Shown: positions 25,180-33,509 of the stretch, in pieces | How the letters are laid out: each line of letters begins with the position of its first letter | How positions within the stretch are numbered: position 1 is the first letter of the stretch | Assembly (NCBI GenBank): GCA_016218765.1 | Contig: JACRCZ010000068.1 | Span: 1 to 64,000 of the forward strand | Source of the DNA: Deltaproteobacteria bacterium | GTDB taxonomy: Bacteria; Myxococcota_A; Polyangia; DRWM01; JAAZOP01 | Reading direction: 5' to 3' | Length of the DNA stretch: 64,000 nucleotides | The notes under the pieces: model-generated | The model's input: the letters and a program-made list of their open reading frames with translations, nothing else | The model's database searches: none | Told to the model about the DNA's origin: nothing | Translations under genes and position numbers: made by a program

Positions 25180-26103
25180 CTACGGCGCCGCCTCGGGCCA
25201 GTCTTCGGCCCCGTCGCCCTGGGATCGGCCGCCGACCGGCTCCTCCACCCCGAGCGCCTTACCCAGCCGGGTCGCCAGCTCGACAGCCAGCCGCGACAGC
25301 GGCGACCACTCGTCCTCGGCGACCGGCAGGACGACGCGTACGACCAGGTCGAGGAGTCCGCGGCGGGCGAGGGTATCGACGGCCTGGGGTGCGAGCCCCT
25401 CGCGGTCCACCGCGTCCGAACCTGCCGTGTCCAGCAGCGCCTGTGCGACAAGCCGCTCCCACAGGCAGTCGGGCGTGTCCGGCAACGATGCGCACGCGCC
25501 ACCTGCCTGCGCCGGTCCGACGACGAGGGTTCCGTCCGGGTCGAGCGTGGCGACGGCTTCCTGCAGCGCCGCGCCGGGTCCCAGCTCGGCCAGGGGGAAC
25601 AGGCGCGAGACCGCCAGGATGACGCGCGCCAGTCGCGCGTCATCATCGACCCGTCGCCCCGCGCCCTGGCCCTCCACGGCCAGCAGCGGCTCGACCGCCC
25701 ACTCGAGATCATCCCCGCCTACGTACCCGGCAATCGCCGCGACCAGCTCCGGATCGGCCTCGAGCGCGCACTGCGTGGCGAGCGTGTCGGGGGCCGGCAC
25801 GTCCTCGGCGCCCGGCAGCACAAGCAGCTCGGGCAGCAGGAGCGTCCGCACGACCCACAGCGCGGTCCCGGTCTCCGCCGCGAGCCGTCGCGTCCGCTCG
25901 TCCCCTTCCCCTGCCCGGACGCAAAGCTGATCGTACGAAGCCGCCACCGCCGGCAGGTCCGACAGGTCCCAAGCTTCCTGGACGATCCACTCGACGTACC
26001 CGGTATCCACGGACGCCGGCGGCCGCGGCCGCGGCGACGGACACCCCAGTGCCAACAGGACGAACCCGCTCGCCCCGATCCTCGCGAACGCACCCCTCAC
26101 CAC
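25180..26103 (-). CDS. Hypothetical lipoprotein
   Basis: 307 residues with a lipoprotein signal (SGFVLLALGC, Cys about 21) followed by a mainly helical, acidic sequence rich in Leu, Val and Ala. It contains a short Gly/Asp-rich loop (LDPDGTLVV) and a Cys pair (ACASLPDTPDCLW). No family is recognised. It lies downstream of the M16 peptidase pair, separated by a dispersed repeat. Probable periplasmic lipoprotein of unknown function. Confidence 0.7.
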   Translation of the reverse strand: MVRGAFARIGASGFVLLALGCPSPRPRPPASVDTGYVEWIVQEAWDLSDLPAVAASYDQLCVRAGEGDERTRRLAAETGTALWVVRTLLLPELLVLPGAEDVPAPDTLATQCALEADPELVAAIAGYVGGDDLEWAVEPLLAVEGQGAGRRVDDDARLARVILAVSRLFPLAELGPGAALQEAVATLDPDGTLVVGPAQAGGACASLPDTPDCLWERLVAQALLDTAGSDAVDREGLAPQAVDTLARRGLLDLVVRVVLPVAEDEWSPLSRLAVELATRLGKALGVEEPVGGRSQGDGAEDWPEAAP

Positions 26104-26106
26104 CGG

Positions 26107-26167
26107 ACCTCTTCCCCCCTTTGCGCTCTTTGCGTCCCTTTGCGTCCTTTGCGCCGTTGGCGCGAGA
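26107..26167 (-). repeat. GCGCCAAGGACGCAAAG-family repeat
   Basis: Read on the minus strand: TCGCGCCAACGGCGCAAAGG, then ACGCAAAGG-type steps, ending in a purine-rich tract. It begins exactly at the stop codon of the M16 peptidase gene. Other copies are at 33368-33415 (inside a gene) and 42203-42255 (again just after a stop codon). Confidence 0.85.
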
Positions 26168-27457
26168 TCACAACTCGTCGTCGTCGAAGGCCATGACCTC
26201 GATCTTCGCTCCGTCCCCCAGCACGTCGCGCACGGCGGCCTCGGTCTGCGGCACGGTGCACAGGAGTGCCGCCACGAAGTCGTCCGGGCGCAGGACGGCC
26301 GAGGTCGCCGCGTGTGCGCGTTCCAGCGTCACGGACTCCACCCGCCGCCGCAGCGACGGGTAGTAGTCCGGCGGGAATCCGAGCGTCTCCGTCTCGATCT
26401 TGCGTTCCACGCGATCCGCCGGGGTGTCGATGAGGAAGACCGAGGAGCCCACGAGGTATCCGCGCGCGAACGCCAGCTCCTCGGCGGTGATCCCCTCTTT
26501 CGCCAGCGTCCGCATCAGGTCCAGCTCGAGCGCCAGGCACGGTCCGACGTCCTTGATGGCGGGGAAGGTCCAGAGGTACCAGGCGTCGTCGGTGCGGCTG
26601 CGCGAGAGCCTGGAGTAGGCGCCGTAGCTCCAGCCGCGCTTGACGCGCACTTCCTGCATCATGCGGGCGGAGAACGTGCCTCCGAACGCGACCGACGAGA
26701 CCAGCATGGCGTCGTGGTGTTCGCGTCCCGGCTTGGGGCCCAGGTGTCCGAGGTACATCTGCGCCTGGGTGCGTTCCGGCTTGTCGACGAGGATGGCGCG
26801 GCGGCCTCGCGGCGCGACGGGCTCGCCCGCGGGCCGCTCGACCCCGGCCTTGGCCGGCAGCGACTCCAGCGGGAGCAGGAGCAGCCGGCGGGCCTCCGTC
26901 TCGTCGATGTCGCCGGCGACGCCCAGCACCAGGGTATCCCGCGCGCAGAGCGCGCGGTGCAGTCGTACGCAGTCATCCCGTTCGATCCGTGCCAGCGAGG
27001 CGACGGTTCCCGAGGCCGGGCGGCCCAGGCGTCCGTCGCCGAACAGGGCGCGGCGGAAGGCCCGTCCTGCCAGCTCCTGGTCGTCGTCGCGTCGCGACAC
27101 GGCCTCGGCCAGCAGGAGCCGTTTCGCCTGGGCGAAGTCCTCCTCGCGCATCGCCGGCTCGAGCACCAGTCCCAGGAGCAGCTTGGAGAGGGGCTCGAGG
27201 CTCTCGCGGATGACGCGCGCCCTCAGGGAGACGCGGTGCAGCCCGGCGCCCAGCTCCAGGTGCGCGCCGAGCCGTTCCACCTCGGCGTCGACCTGCGGTC
27301 GAGTCCATTTCGCCGTGCCGCAGCGCATGAGGCGCATCGTGAGCTGCGCCAGGCCTTCCCGGCCGGCGGGATCGGCTTCGGCGCCGATGTCGAAGGAGAC
27401 GATGATGTCGACGAAGCCGAGTCCCGGGGCGGGTTCGTGGAGGAATCGGATGGTCAT
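26168..27457 (-). CDS. M16 family peptidase-like protein, non-catalytic partner
   Basis: 429 residues with the M16 (insulinase/pitrilysin) fold. The zinc motif HxxEH is absent; the corresponding place reads AQLTMRLMRC. The C-terminal domain retains AFGGTFSARMMQEVRVKRGWSYGAYS, the Arg/Tyr segment typical of the second M16 domain. In two-subunit M16 enzymes an inactive partner closes the substrate chamber. It overlaps the active subunit's stop by four bases (ATGA). No signal peptide, so the complex is presumably cytoplasmic. Confidence 0.9.
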   Translation of the reverse strand: MTIRFLHEPAPGLGFVDIIVSFDIGAEADPAGREGLAQLTMRLMRCGTAKWTRPQVDAEVERLGAHLELGAGLHRVSLRARVIRESLEPLSKLLLGLVLEPAMREEDFAQAKRLLLAEAVSRRDDDQELAGRAFRRALFGDGRLGRPASGTVASLARIERDDCVRLHRALCARDTLVLGVAGDIDETEARRLLLLPLESLPAKAGVERPAGEPVAPRGRRAILVDKPERTQAQMYLGHLGPKPGREHHDAMLVSSVAFGGTFSARMMQEVRVKRGWSYGAYSRLSRSRTDDAWYLWTFPAIKDVGPCLALELDLMRTLAKEGITAEELAFARGYLVGSSVFLIDTPADRVERKIETETLGFPPDYYPSLRRRVESVTLERAHAATSAVLRPDDFVAALLCTVPQTEAAVRDVLGDGAKIEVMAFDDDEL

Positions 27458-28728
27458 GGCGACGCCTCCGCCGCATCGACGAGCAGGACGTTGCGGGTTC
27501 GCGGCACGAGGTACTTGCGGGCGGCGGCGCTGACCGCGTCGGCGCTCACGGCGAGCAGGTCGCGTTGCCGGCGGTCGATGGCGCCGGCGTCGCCCGCGGT
27601 CACGTGGTAGAAGCCGATGCGTTCGGCCCGTCCGGCGGCGGTTTCCAGGGCGGAGCGGAAGGCCAGCAGCACCTGGTTGCGCGCGGTTTCCAGCTCCTCC
27701 GGCCGGGGCGGTGCTCCGGCCACCGCCAGGACCTCGTCATCGATCGCCGCCAGCGCTTCCTCGTGCGTCCTGCCTTCGCGCAGGTCCGCCCAGATTTCGA
27801 GGAGCGACGGGTCGCGGAACGACCCGGGGCCGCCCGAGACGTCGGCCGCGAGCTCGCCGTCGTGGACCAGACGCCGCTGGAGCCTGCCCGAGCGCCCGCC
27901 GAGCAGCACCTGCGAGAGCACGGTGAGCGCGGCGTGGTCGGGGTGTGCGATGTCGGGCGAGCGCCAGGCGACGCACGTCTTGGGCGTGGGGGTCGGCCAG
28001 GACAGCCGCTGCCGCCGTTCGCCGTCCTGCTCCGGCTCGGCCGGCACGGGGTCCGCGGGGATCGGCTGGGGCGCCATGAACGCGTGCGTCCGTCGCACCA
28101 CCTCGAGCGCCTCCCGCGCCTCGACCGGGCCCGCCACGACCACGCAGCAGTTGTTGGGTGCGTAGTACGTGCGGTAGAAGCGGCGGCAGTCCTCGACGGA
28201 GAATCCCAGGATGTCGTCCATCCAGCCGATCGTCGGGTGGTGGTAGGGGTGGACGCGGAAGGCGTCCTTCCACAGGAGCTCGTTCGCGGTCCCTTCGACG
28301 CTGTTGTCGACCCGGAACCGCCGCTCGTTGGCCACGACGTCCTTCTCGCGTGCGACCTGTTCGTCCCCGAGCACCAGGCGCGCCATCCGTTCCGCCTCCA
28401 GCTCGGCCATCATGGCCAGGTGCTCGGGCAGGAACGTCTCGTGGTAGTAGGTCCAGTCGAGCCACGTGGCGGCGTTCATCGAGGCGCCGACGGCTTCGAT
28501 GCGGCGGTCGAACTCGCCGCGCCGCAGGTTCTCGGTTTCGCCGAACATGAGGTGTTCGAAGAGGTGTGCGAGCCCCGTCTTCCCTTCGTGTTCGTTGCGC
28601 GACCCGACCTTGAACCAGTGGTGGAGGGCGCTGACGGGGGAGGTCTGGTCCGCGAGGATCAGGACCTCCAGTCCGTTCTCCAGGGTCTCGTGCAGGATCT
28701 CGTGCCTTCCGAGCGGGATGCTTCGCAT
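27454..28728 (-). CDS. M16 family zinc peptidase, catalytic subunit
   Basis: 424 residues. The inverted zinc motif HLFEH (His55, Glu58, His59) lies in GLAHLFEHLMFGET. The downstream ANERR segment supplies the probable third-ligand Glu, and HPYHHPTIGWMDDI and YYAPNNCCVVVAG are typical M16 stretches. It probably degrades peptides as a heterodimer with the adjacent inactive subunit, translated from the same mRNA. No signal peptide is seen. The ATG lacks a strong Shine-Dalgarno. Confidence 0.95.
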   Translation of the reverse strand: MRSIPLGRHEILHETLENGLEVLILADQTSPVSALHHWFKVGSRNEHEGKTGLAHLFEHLMFGETENLRRGEFDRRIEAVGASMNAATWLDWTYYHETFLPEHLAMMAELEAERMARLVLGDEQVAREKDVVANERRFRVDNSVEGTANELLWKDAFRVHPYHHPTIGWMDDILGFSVEDCRRFYRTYYAPNNCCVVVAGPVEAREALEVVRRTHAFMAPQPIPADPVPAEPEQDGERRQRLSWPTPTPKTCVAWRSPDIAHPDHAALTVLSQVLLGGRSGRLQRRLVHDGELAADVSGGPGSFRDPSLLEIWADLREGRTHEEALAAIDDEVLAVAGAPPRPEELETARNQVLLAFRSALETAAGRAERIGFYHVTAGDAGAIDRRQRDLLAVSADAVSAAARKYLVPRTRNVLLVDAAEASP

Positions 28729-28767
28729 GGTGCCCGGAGTCTGGGCACTCGGGAGGGTGGTGTCAAA

Positions 28768-29805
28768 CTACTCGGGCAGCTGGCAGGAGAAGGTGCAGTC
28801 GAAGAGGCCCGCGGAGGCCTGGCATTCGGTGCCGCCCGAGCAGACCTGGCCGCAGCGCCCGCAGCTCCAGTCATCGATGCGCTCGCACTCGCCCGAGCAG
28901 CAGCGGTGCGGCGGCATCATGGGGCTCATCTGGCAGAGGGGATAGGTGACGGTCCCCGACGCGCACTGCGGCTCGGCCCCGCACAGGCACTGGCCGTCGA
29001 CGCAGCCGGTCGAGCGGTCGCCGTCGCAGCTGGTGTCGCAGTGCCCGCAGTGGTCCATGTCGGTCGAGAGGTCGGCGCAGGTGCCGTCCTCGGCGTCGCA
29101 GCAGGCCTGGCCGACCGGGCAGACGGTCGGGCCGCACGAGCACTGTCCGGCGTTGCACGGCAGGCCGCCGCACGACGCGCCGCACTCGCCGCAATTCTCG
29201 GGGTCGTTCATGAGGTCGGCGCAGCCGTTGGAGCAGCAATCCTCGCCGGGGTTGCACATGTCGGCGCCGAGGCCGGTGTCGCACATGCAGGCGCCGCCGA
29301 GGCAGCGCAGCGGGGCTTCGCAGGTGTTGCCGCAGCGCCCGCAGTTGTCGTTGTTCGACATCGGATCGATGCAGTCGCCCCCGCAGCAGGTCTGCCGCGA
29401 GTCGCACTCGGGGAAGCACTCGGGGGTGAAGCAGACGCCGCTCTGGCACTCCTCGTCCAGGGCGCACTCGTTGTCGCACTCGCCGCAGTTGAACAGGTCG
29501 TCGTGCAGGTCCACGCACCCGACGATCGGGCAGCAGGTGAGGAAGACGTCGGCGCACTCCCCGCCCGGGCCGCAGAGCGCGTCCCCGCCGCCGTCGTCGC
29601 GCACCTCGCGCGGCACGTCGCGCACGCCGGTGTCGTCCGCGGCCGGCGAGCAGGCCGCGAGCAGGAGCGGGAGGGCGAGGACGAAGCGGCCCTTCGACCC
29701 CTCGACTCCGCTCGGGGCGGGCAGGCTCAGGGCAGGCCGAGCGGCGGTCGGCGGTCGACGGTCGACGGTCGAGGCGGGTTCGGCGTTCGGTCTGCTGGGA
29801 TGCAT
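28768..29805 (-). CDS. Cys-rich lipoprotein with repeat-extended N-region
   Basis: 345 residues. A lipobox LALPLLLAAC (Cys about 52) is preceded by an N-terminal stretch of about 40 residues encoded by dispersed repeats, instead of the usual short basic n-region. No ATG, GTG or TTG lies in frame between the repeat and the hydrophobic segment, so the distant ATG must be used. The mature protein carries about eight Cys-rich units of the type CGxCGNxCxxxxxCxxGxCxC, as in NCGRCGNTCEAPLRCLGG and CGECGASCGGLPCNAG, common in Myxococcota surface lipoproteins. Probably disulfide-stabilised and surface or periplasmic; function unknown. Confidence 0.82.
   Translation of the reverse strand: MHPSRPNAEPASTVDRRPPTAARPALSLPAPSGVEGSKGRFVLALPLLLAACSPAADDTGVRDVPREVRDDGGGDALCGPGGECADVFLTCCPIVGCVDLHDDLFNCGECDNECALDEECQSGVCFTPECFPECDSRQTCCGGDCIDPMSNNDNCGRCGNTCEAPLRCLGGACMCDTGLGADMCNPGEDCCSNGCADLMNDPENCGECGASCGGLPCNAGQCSCGPTVCPVGQACCDAEDGTCADLSTDMDHCGHCDTSCDGDRSTGCVDGQCLCGAEPQCASGTVTYPLCQMSPMMPPHRCCSGECERIDDWSCGRCGQVCSGGTECQASAGLFDCTFSCQLPE
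29683..29775. repeat. Composite dispersed repeat encoding a lipoprotein n-region
   Basis: A GGTCGGCGGTCGACGGTCGA-type run adjoins a GGCAGGCTCAGGGCAGGC motif and a CCCTTCGACCCCTCGACTCC motif. The latter two are shared with 3585-3625 and 41399-41462. The element lies wholly inside the 5' end of the Cys-rich lipoprotein gene. Confidence 0.75.
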
Positions 29806-29969
29806 GGCGGCGTTCCTCCTGCGAATCGTAGTCTACATCGGCGCCGCCGCATCCTCCAGCGCCCCCCTTCCTTCTTGCCCTTCCCCACCTCTCCCGCCGA
29901 CCTCTCCACCTCCCCAACTCCGGATCCGGACAAGCCGGCGGCGGCGCCGCAAGCTGTGGGCCTGGCGCC

Positions 29970-31634
29970 TCAGTATTGGAAGATCGAGCCGCCGATGAAC
30001 TCGCGCAGGATGGAGTTCTGGGGGACGCGGTCGGGGAAGACGGGGACGAACAGCTCGAGGAACTTGAGCAGGCGGTAGGCCTCGGCGAACGAGGGGTGGT
30101 CGGTGGGCACTTCGAGGAGGAACCGCTGGGCATAGACCTTGAGCACGGCGGTCTCGTAGAGCAGGGCGGTGTTCATCATCGCGTCCGCGGACTCCTGGAA
30201 CGGGAAGATGTGCTTCTCCTCCCCCCGCCGCACGTTGGGCCAGGTCGCGATCGTCGCGGCCGCGGTGTGTCCGCGGTAGATGCGGTCGCGCACGATGCGC
30301 CGCAGGAGGCGTGCGTCCGAGGTGGAGAGGCGGTTCTGGTCGTCCAGGGAGAGCTGCGTCAGCGCGCTGACGTAGATGCGGTACTTCGACTCCGGCGGCA
30401 CCGCGGCCGTGAGGCGTTCGTTCAGTCCGTGGATGCCCTCCACGATCAGCACGTCGCAGTCGGCGAGCTTCATCGCCCGCCACTTCTCGGGCTCCACGCG
30501 CCGTCCGGAGATGAAGTCGTAGCGCGGCGTCCGGACCTCCTCGCCGGCGAGCAGCCGTCGCAGGTGTTCGTTGAACAGCTCCAGGTCGACCGCCTCGAGC
30601 GCCTCGAAGTCGGGCTTTCCGTCCTCGCCCAGCGGCGTGCGCTCGCGGTCGATGTAGTAGTCGTCCACGGAGAGCGCGACGGGGTGCAGTCCGGCGACCT
30701 GGAGCTGCACGGCGAGCCGCTTGGTGAAGGTGGTCTTGCCCGAGGAGGACGGGCCTGCGACGAGGATCAGGCGCGCGCGGCCGCCGCAGCCCGCGATGCG
30801 GTCGGCGATGGTGGCGATCTTCTTCTCGTGGAACCCTTCGGCCACCGAGATCAGGTGCCGGTATTCGTTCGTGGTGCACACGCGGTTCAAGTCCCCGACG
30901 TTGGCGACGCCGAGCACGCGGTTCCAGGCCTTCGTTTCCTGGTAGATGCCCAGGAGCCCCTTCATCAGGGGCGGCGCCTGGGCGACGTCCGCCGCCGACG
31001 GGCCGCCCGCCGCGAACCCGAGGACGAATCCGTTGGCGTAGGGGTGGAGCGCGAACGGCGGCAGGTACGCGGCGCTCGGGACCACCGGCCCGTGGCGGAT
31101 GTCGAGGTACCCGCCGACGTTCACGACCCGCACCGACTCGTGCCACCACGTGCGCAGGAGGGCCATGCGGTCGTGGCGGCCCTCCTTGGCGAAGCGCTCG
31201 ACCGCCTCGTCCGTGTTCAGCCGCTGGACCTCGAAGCGCAGATCCTCCGCCCGCAGCCGTTCCATCTCCGCCCGCGCCCGCGCCACCAGCTCCGGGACGG
31301 GTTCGTCGGTGCCGGCCAGGTCGAAGTAGTACCAGGGGCCCAGGGTCTGCCCGGAGACGACGCGCGCCTGGGGTGCGACGCGCCGGAACGCCTCGTAGAG
31401 CAGGAGACAGGTGGAGCGGCGGACGATGCGCAGCCCTTCCGGGTCGTCCCGCGTGACGACCTGGACGACGGCGCCGTCGATGAGGGGGCGCTCGAGGGAG
31501 ACGAGCCGCTGGTTGAGCAGCGCCGCGACGGGCATGCCCCGCGGGTGCGACCGCCGGCCTGTCAGCTCGGTGATCTTCGCGCCTGCCGGGAGTTGCACGC
31601 GATGTCCTTCGAAATCCACGGTGATCGATGCCAA
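29970..31634 (-). CDS. TGS-domain uridine kinase-like nucleoside kinase
   Basis: 554 residues. An N-terminal TGS domain (ASITVDFEGHRVQLPAG and on, 1-62) is followed by a threonyl-tRNA-synthetase-editing-like region (about 63-260) and a C-terminal P-loop kinase of the phosphoribulokinase/uridine kinase class, with Walker A AGPSSSGKTTF near 290-298, SVDDYYIDRERTP and CDVLIVEGIHGLN. Proteins of this architecture and length are known in Clostridia, Thermotogae and Bacteroidetes and are annotated as nucleoside kinases. TTG at 31634 is chosen because GAGGAG lies six bases upstream and the TGS domain starts immediately; no ATG fits. Single gene, downstream of the L,D-transpeptidase gene. Confidence 0.88.
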   Translation of the reverse strand: MASITVDFEGHRVQLPAGAKITELTGRRSHPRGMPVAALLNQRLVSLERPLIDGAVVQVVTRDDPEGLRIVRRSTCLLLYEAFRRVAPQARVVSGQTLGPWYYFDLAGTDEPVPELVARARAEMERLRAEDLRFEVQRLNTDEAVERFAKEGRHDRMALLRTWWHESVRVVNVGGYLDIRHGPVVPSAAYLPPFALHPYANGFVLGFAAGGPSAADVAQAPPLMKGLLGIYQETKAWNRVLGVANVGDLNRVCTTNEYRHLISVAEGFHEKKIATIADRIAGCGGRARLILVAGPSSSGKTTFTKRLAVQLQVAGLHPVALSVDDYYIDRERTPLGEDGKPDFEALEAVDLELFNEHLRRLLAGEEVRTPRYDFISGRRVEPEKWRAMKLADCDVLIVEGIHGLNERLTAAVPPESKYRIYVSALTQLSLDDQNRLSTSDARLLRRIVRDRIYRGHTAAATIATWPNVRRGEEKHIFPFQESADAMMNTALLYETAVLKVYAQRFLLEVPTDHPSFAEAYRLLKFLELFVPVFPDRVPQNSILREFIGGSIFQY

Positions 31635-31654
31635 CGACGTCTCCTCTTTCCCCC

Positions 31655-33460
31655 TCAGTCGCCCTTCCTCACCCAGACGATCGTCCCCGGGTCGGTGTCG
31701 GTCGCGTACACGCCGTGCCACCCTTCGGGACGGAAGGGGTGCACCCAGTCGAACAGCCAGTGCGCGTCGTATCCCGGGAGGTTGACGCAGCCGTGGCTTC
31801 GCACGGCGCCGAAGCCGCGGTGCCAGAACGCTCCGTGCAGCGCGACGTTCTGCTGGAAGTACATCACGTACGGCACCTCGTCGATGGCGTACGGCTCCCC
31901 GAGCGCGAAGTCGTCCATGGGGTTGGAGATGTGCTTGGAGAGGATGCGGAACACGCCGCGCGGGGTCTCGTACCCTTCCTTGCCGGTCGAGACCAGGGTC
32001 ACGAAGACGGGCACGGTGCCCTCGTACGCGGTGAGCGTCTGCTTCGTCAGATCCACGACGATCCACTTGTCCCACTGTCCCACGGCCCGGGGCGGGTCGA
32101 GTTTTTCCACCACGACCACGCCCTGCTGGCGCGAGACGTAGGTCCCGTCCGAGGTCTTCCAGAACACGCGGTCCCCGCGGGTCTCCTCGGCCACGATGGC
32201 GAACGACGCGAACTTCGGCAGCGTGCCGGTCGCCGCGATCTCGCCGCGCTCGTTCGCCGCGTAGGCGCGTGCGCTGCGGCCCGCGACGATGCCGACCGGC
32301 AGGGTCTTGGTCCCGTCGAGGACCATGCCGATGCGGTCGGAGCGGGCATCGATCCCGGCGAGCGCCTCGCCGTCGACGTAGCCGCCGTCCAGCGTGCGGT
32401 ACCAGGTGCGGTTGTCCAGGTGTTCGGTCGACGCGTAGGCGACGGTGAAGCCGGACATGAGCACGCGGACGAGCAGGCGGTGGCGGGGCCCGCGCTGGAG
32501 CAGCTCGCGATCCGCGTCCGACATGCCGGCGTCCTCGACCTCGCCGTCCTCGGCCCCCGCGTCCGCGGTCCCGGTCGTGGCGACGGGCGGCTCCGTGGGC
32601 GGCGTGATCGGCGCGCCCGCGGCGCCCGGATCGAGGGGCGAGCCCTCTTCGAGGTCGCCCAGGTTGTCGACCACCGGCGGCGGCTCGGCGGCGCCCGCGT
32701 CCGGGTCCGCCGGTTCCGCGCCCGCGTCCCCGTCCGGCTCGGCGTCGGCGTCGGCCCCGGGCGGGGGCGGGAAGAGGAAGTCGGTGACTTCGGTGATCTC
32801 CTCGCGAGTCGGCGCGTGCTTGTAGACCGGCGTCCGATCCCGCCGCACCTTCGCGTAGCGGTACGGCACGGGTCCCTCAAAGTCCGGCGGGGGCGGGACG
32901 TAGAGGAACTCGGACAGCGGCGCGCCGATGAGCAGTCCGCGTCCGGCGCAGACGTAGCCGCCCTCTTCGAGCTGGAACCACTTCTGGGAATTGTCCCCGC
33001 AGTCCGGCGCGTCGACCGGGCCGCGCACGAGCACCCGGACTCCGCGCCGCAGGTAGCCGATGCGCGCCGAGTTGTAGTCCGGGCGTTCGAAGACGTTCAT
33101 TTTCTCGTAGGCCGAGACGCCCGGGACCAGCGCATTGCTGCGCAGCCTGGGCTCGCCGTCCCCCGTTTCTTCCTCGCCGCCGCCGTCCCACGTCGCCTCC
33201 GCGTGCGGCAGCGGGACGGCTCCGGCCGCCGGCGGCGCCGCGTGCGGCACCCTTCCGGTGGATGCGCCGAGGTCCGGGCTGGGCTCGCACACGCCCACCA
33301 GGCCGCACGACGCCGCCGCCAGGAGCAGCACAGCCGCCGCCACCCGCCGGGGCCAGCGCCGTGCCCGATCTGTTTGCGTCCCCTGCACCCGTGGCGTCCT
33401 TGGCGCGAGCTTCGTGCCGCGCGCGCGCACGGAGTCTATCGTCGCGCCGAGAGGATGCAA
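31655..33460 (-). CDS. L,D-transpeptidase (YkuD) lipoprotein with SH3-like domain
   Basis: 601 residues. A lipobox VLLLAAASC (Cys52) sits behind a long n-region whose residues 16-31 are encoded by a dispersed repeat. The mature protein has an SH3b-like segment (MNVFERPDYNSARIGYLRRG), an Asp/Ala/Pro-rich linker (about 225-300), a second beta region, and a C-terminal YkuD catalytic domain with the motif HGAFWHRGFG..RSHGCVNL (nucleophile Cys in SHGCVN). It cross-links peptidoglycan or attaches proteins to it in the periplasm. Length is about twice that of a simple YkuD enzyme. GTG alternatives near the hydrophobic segment would lack a basic n-region. Confidence 0.9.
   Translation of the reverse strand: MHPLGATIDSVRARGTKLAPRTPRVQGTQTDRARRWPRRVAAAVLLLAAASCGLVGVCEPSPDLGASTGRVPHAAPPAAGAVPLPHAEATWDGGGEEETGDGEPRLRSNALVPGVSAYEKMNVFERPDYNSARIGYLRRGVRVLVRGPVDAPDCGDNSQKWFQLEEGGYVCAGRGLLIGAPLSEFLYVPPPPDFEGPVPYRYAKVRRDRTPVYKHAPTREEITEVTDFLFPPPPGADADAEPDGDAGAEPADPDAGAAEPPPVVDNLGDLEEGSPLDPGAAGAPITPPTEPPVATTGTADAGAEDGEVEDAGMSDADRELLQRGPRHRLLVRVLMSGFTVAYASTEHLDNRTWYRTLDGGYVDGEALAGIDARSDRIGMVLDGTKTLPVGIVAGRSARAYAANERGEIAATGTLPKFASFAIVAEETRGDRVFWKTSDGTYVSRQQGVVVVEKLDPPRAVGQWDKWIVVDLTKQTLTAYEGTVPVFVTLVSTGKEGYETPRGVFRILSKHISNPMDDFALGEPYAIDEVPYVMYFQQNVALHGAFWHRGFGAVRSHGCVNLPGYDAHWLFDWVHPFRPEGWHGVYATDTDPGTIVWVRKGD
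33368..33415 (-). repeat. GCGCCAAGGACGC-family repeat inside the L,D-transpeptidase gene
   Basis: On the minus strand: TCGCGCCAAGGACGCCACG, then GGGGACGCAAACAG. It matches the intergenic copies at 26107-26167 and 42203-42255 and encodes TKLAPRTPRVQGTQTD in front of the signal sequence. Confidence 0.75.
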
Positions 33461-33509
33461 GCCCGGCGCGGTTGTACTAGCATGCCGCGTCCCGGGAGGT
33501 CATGCGCCG

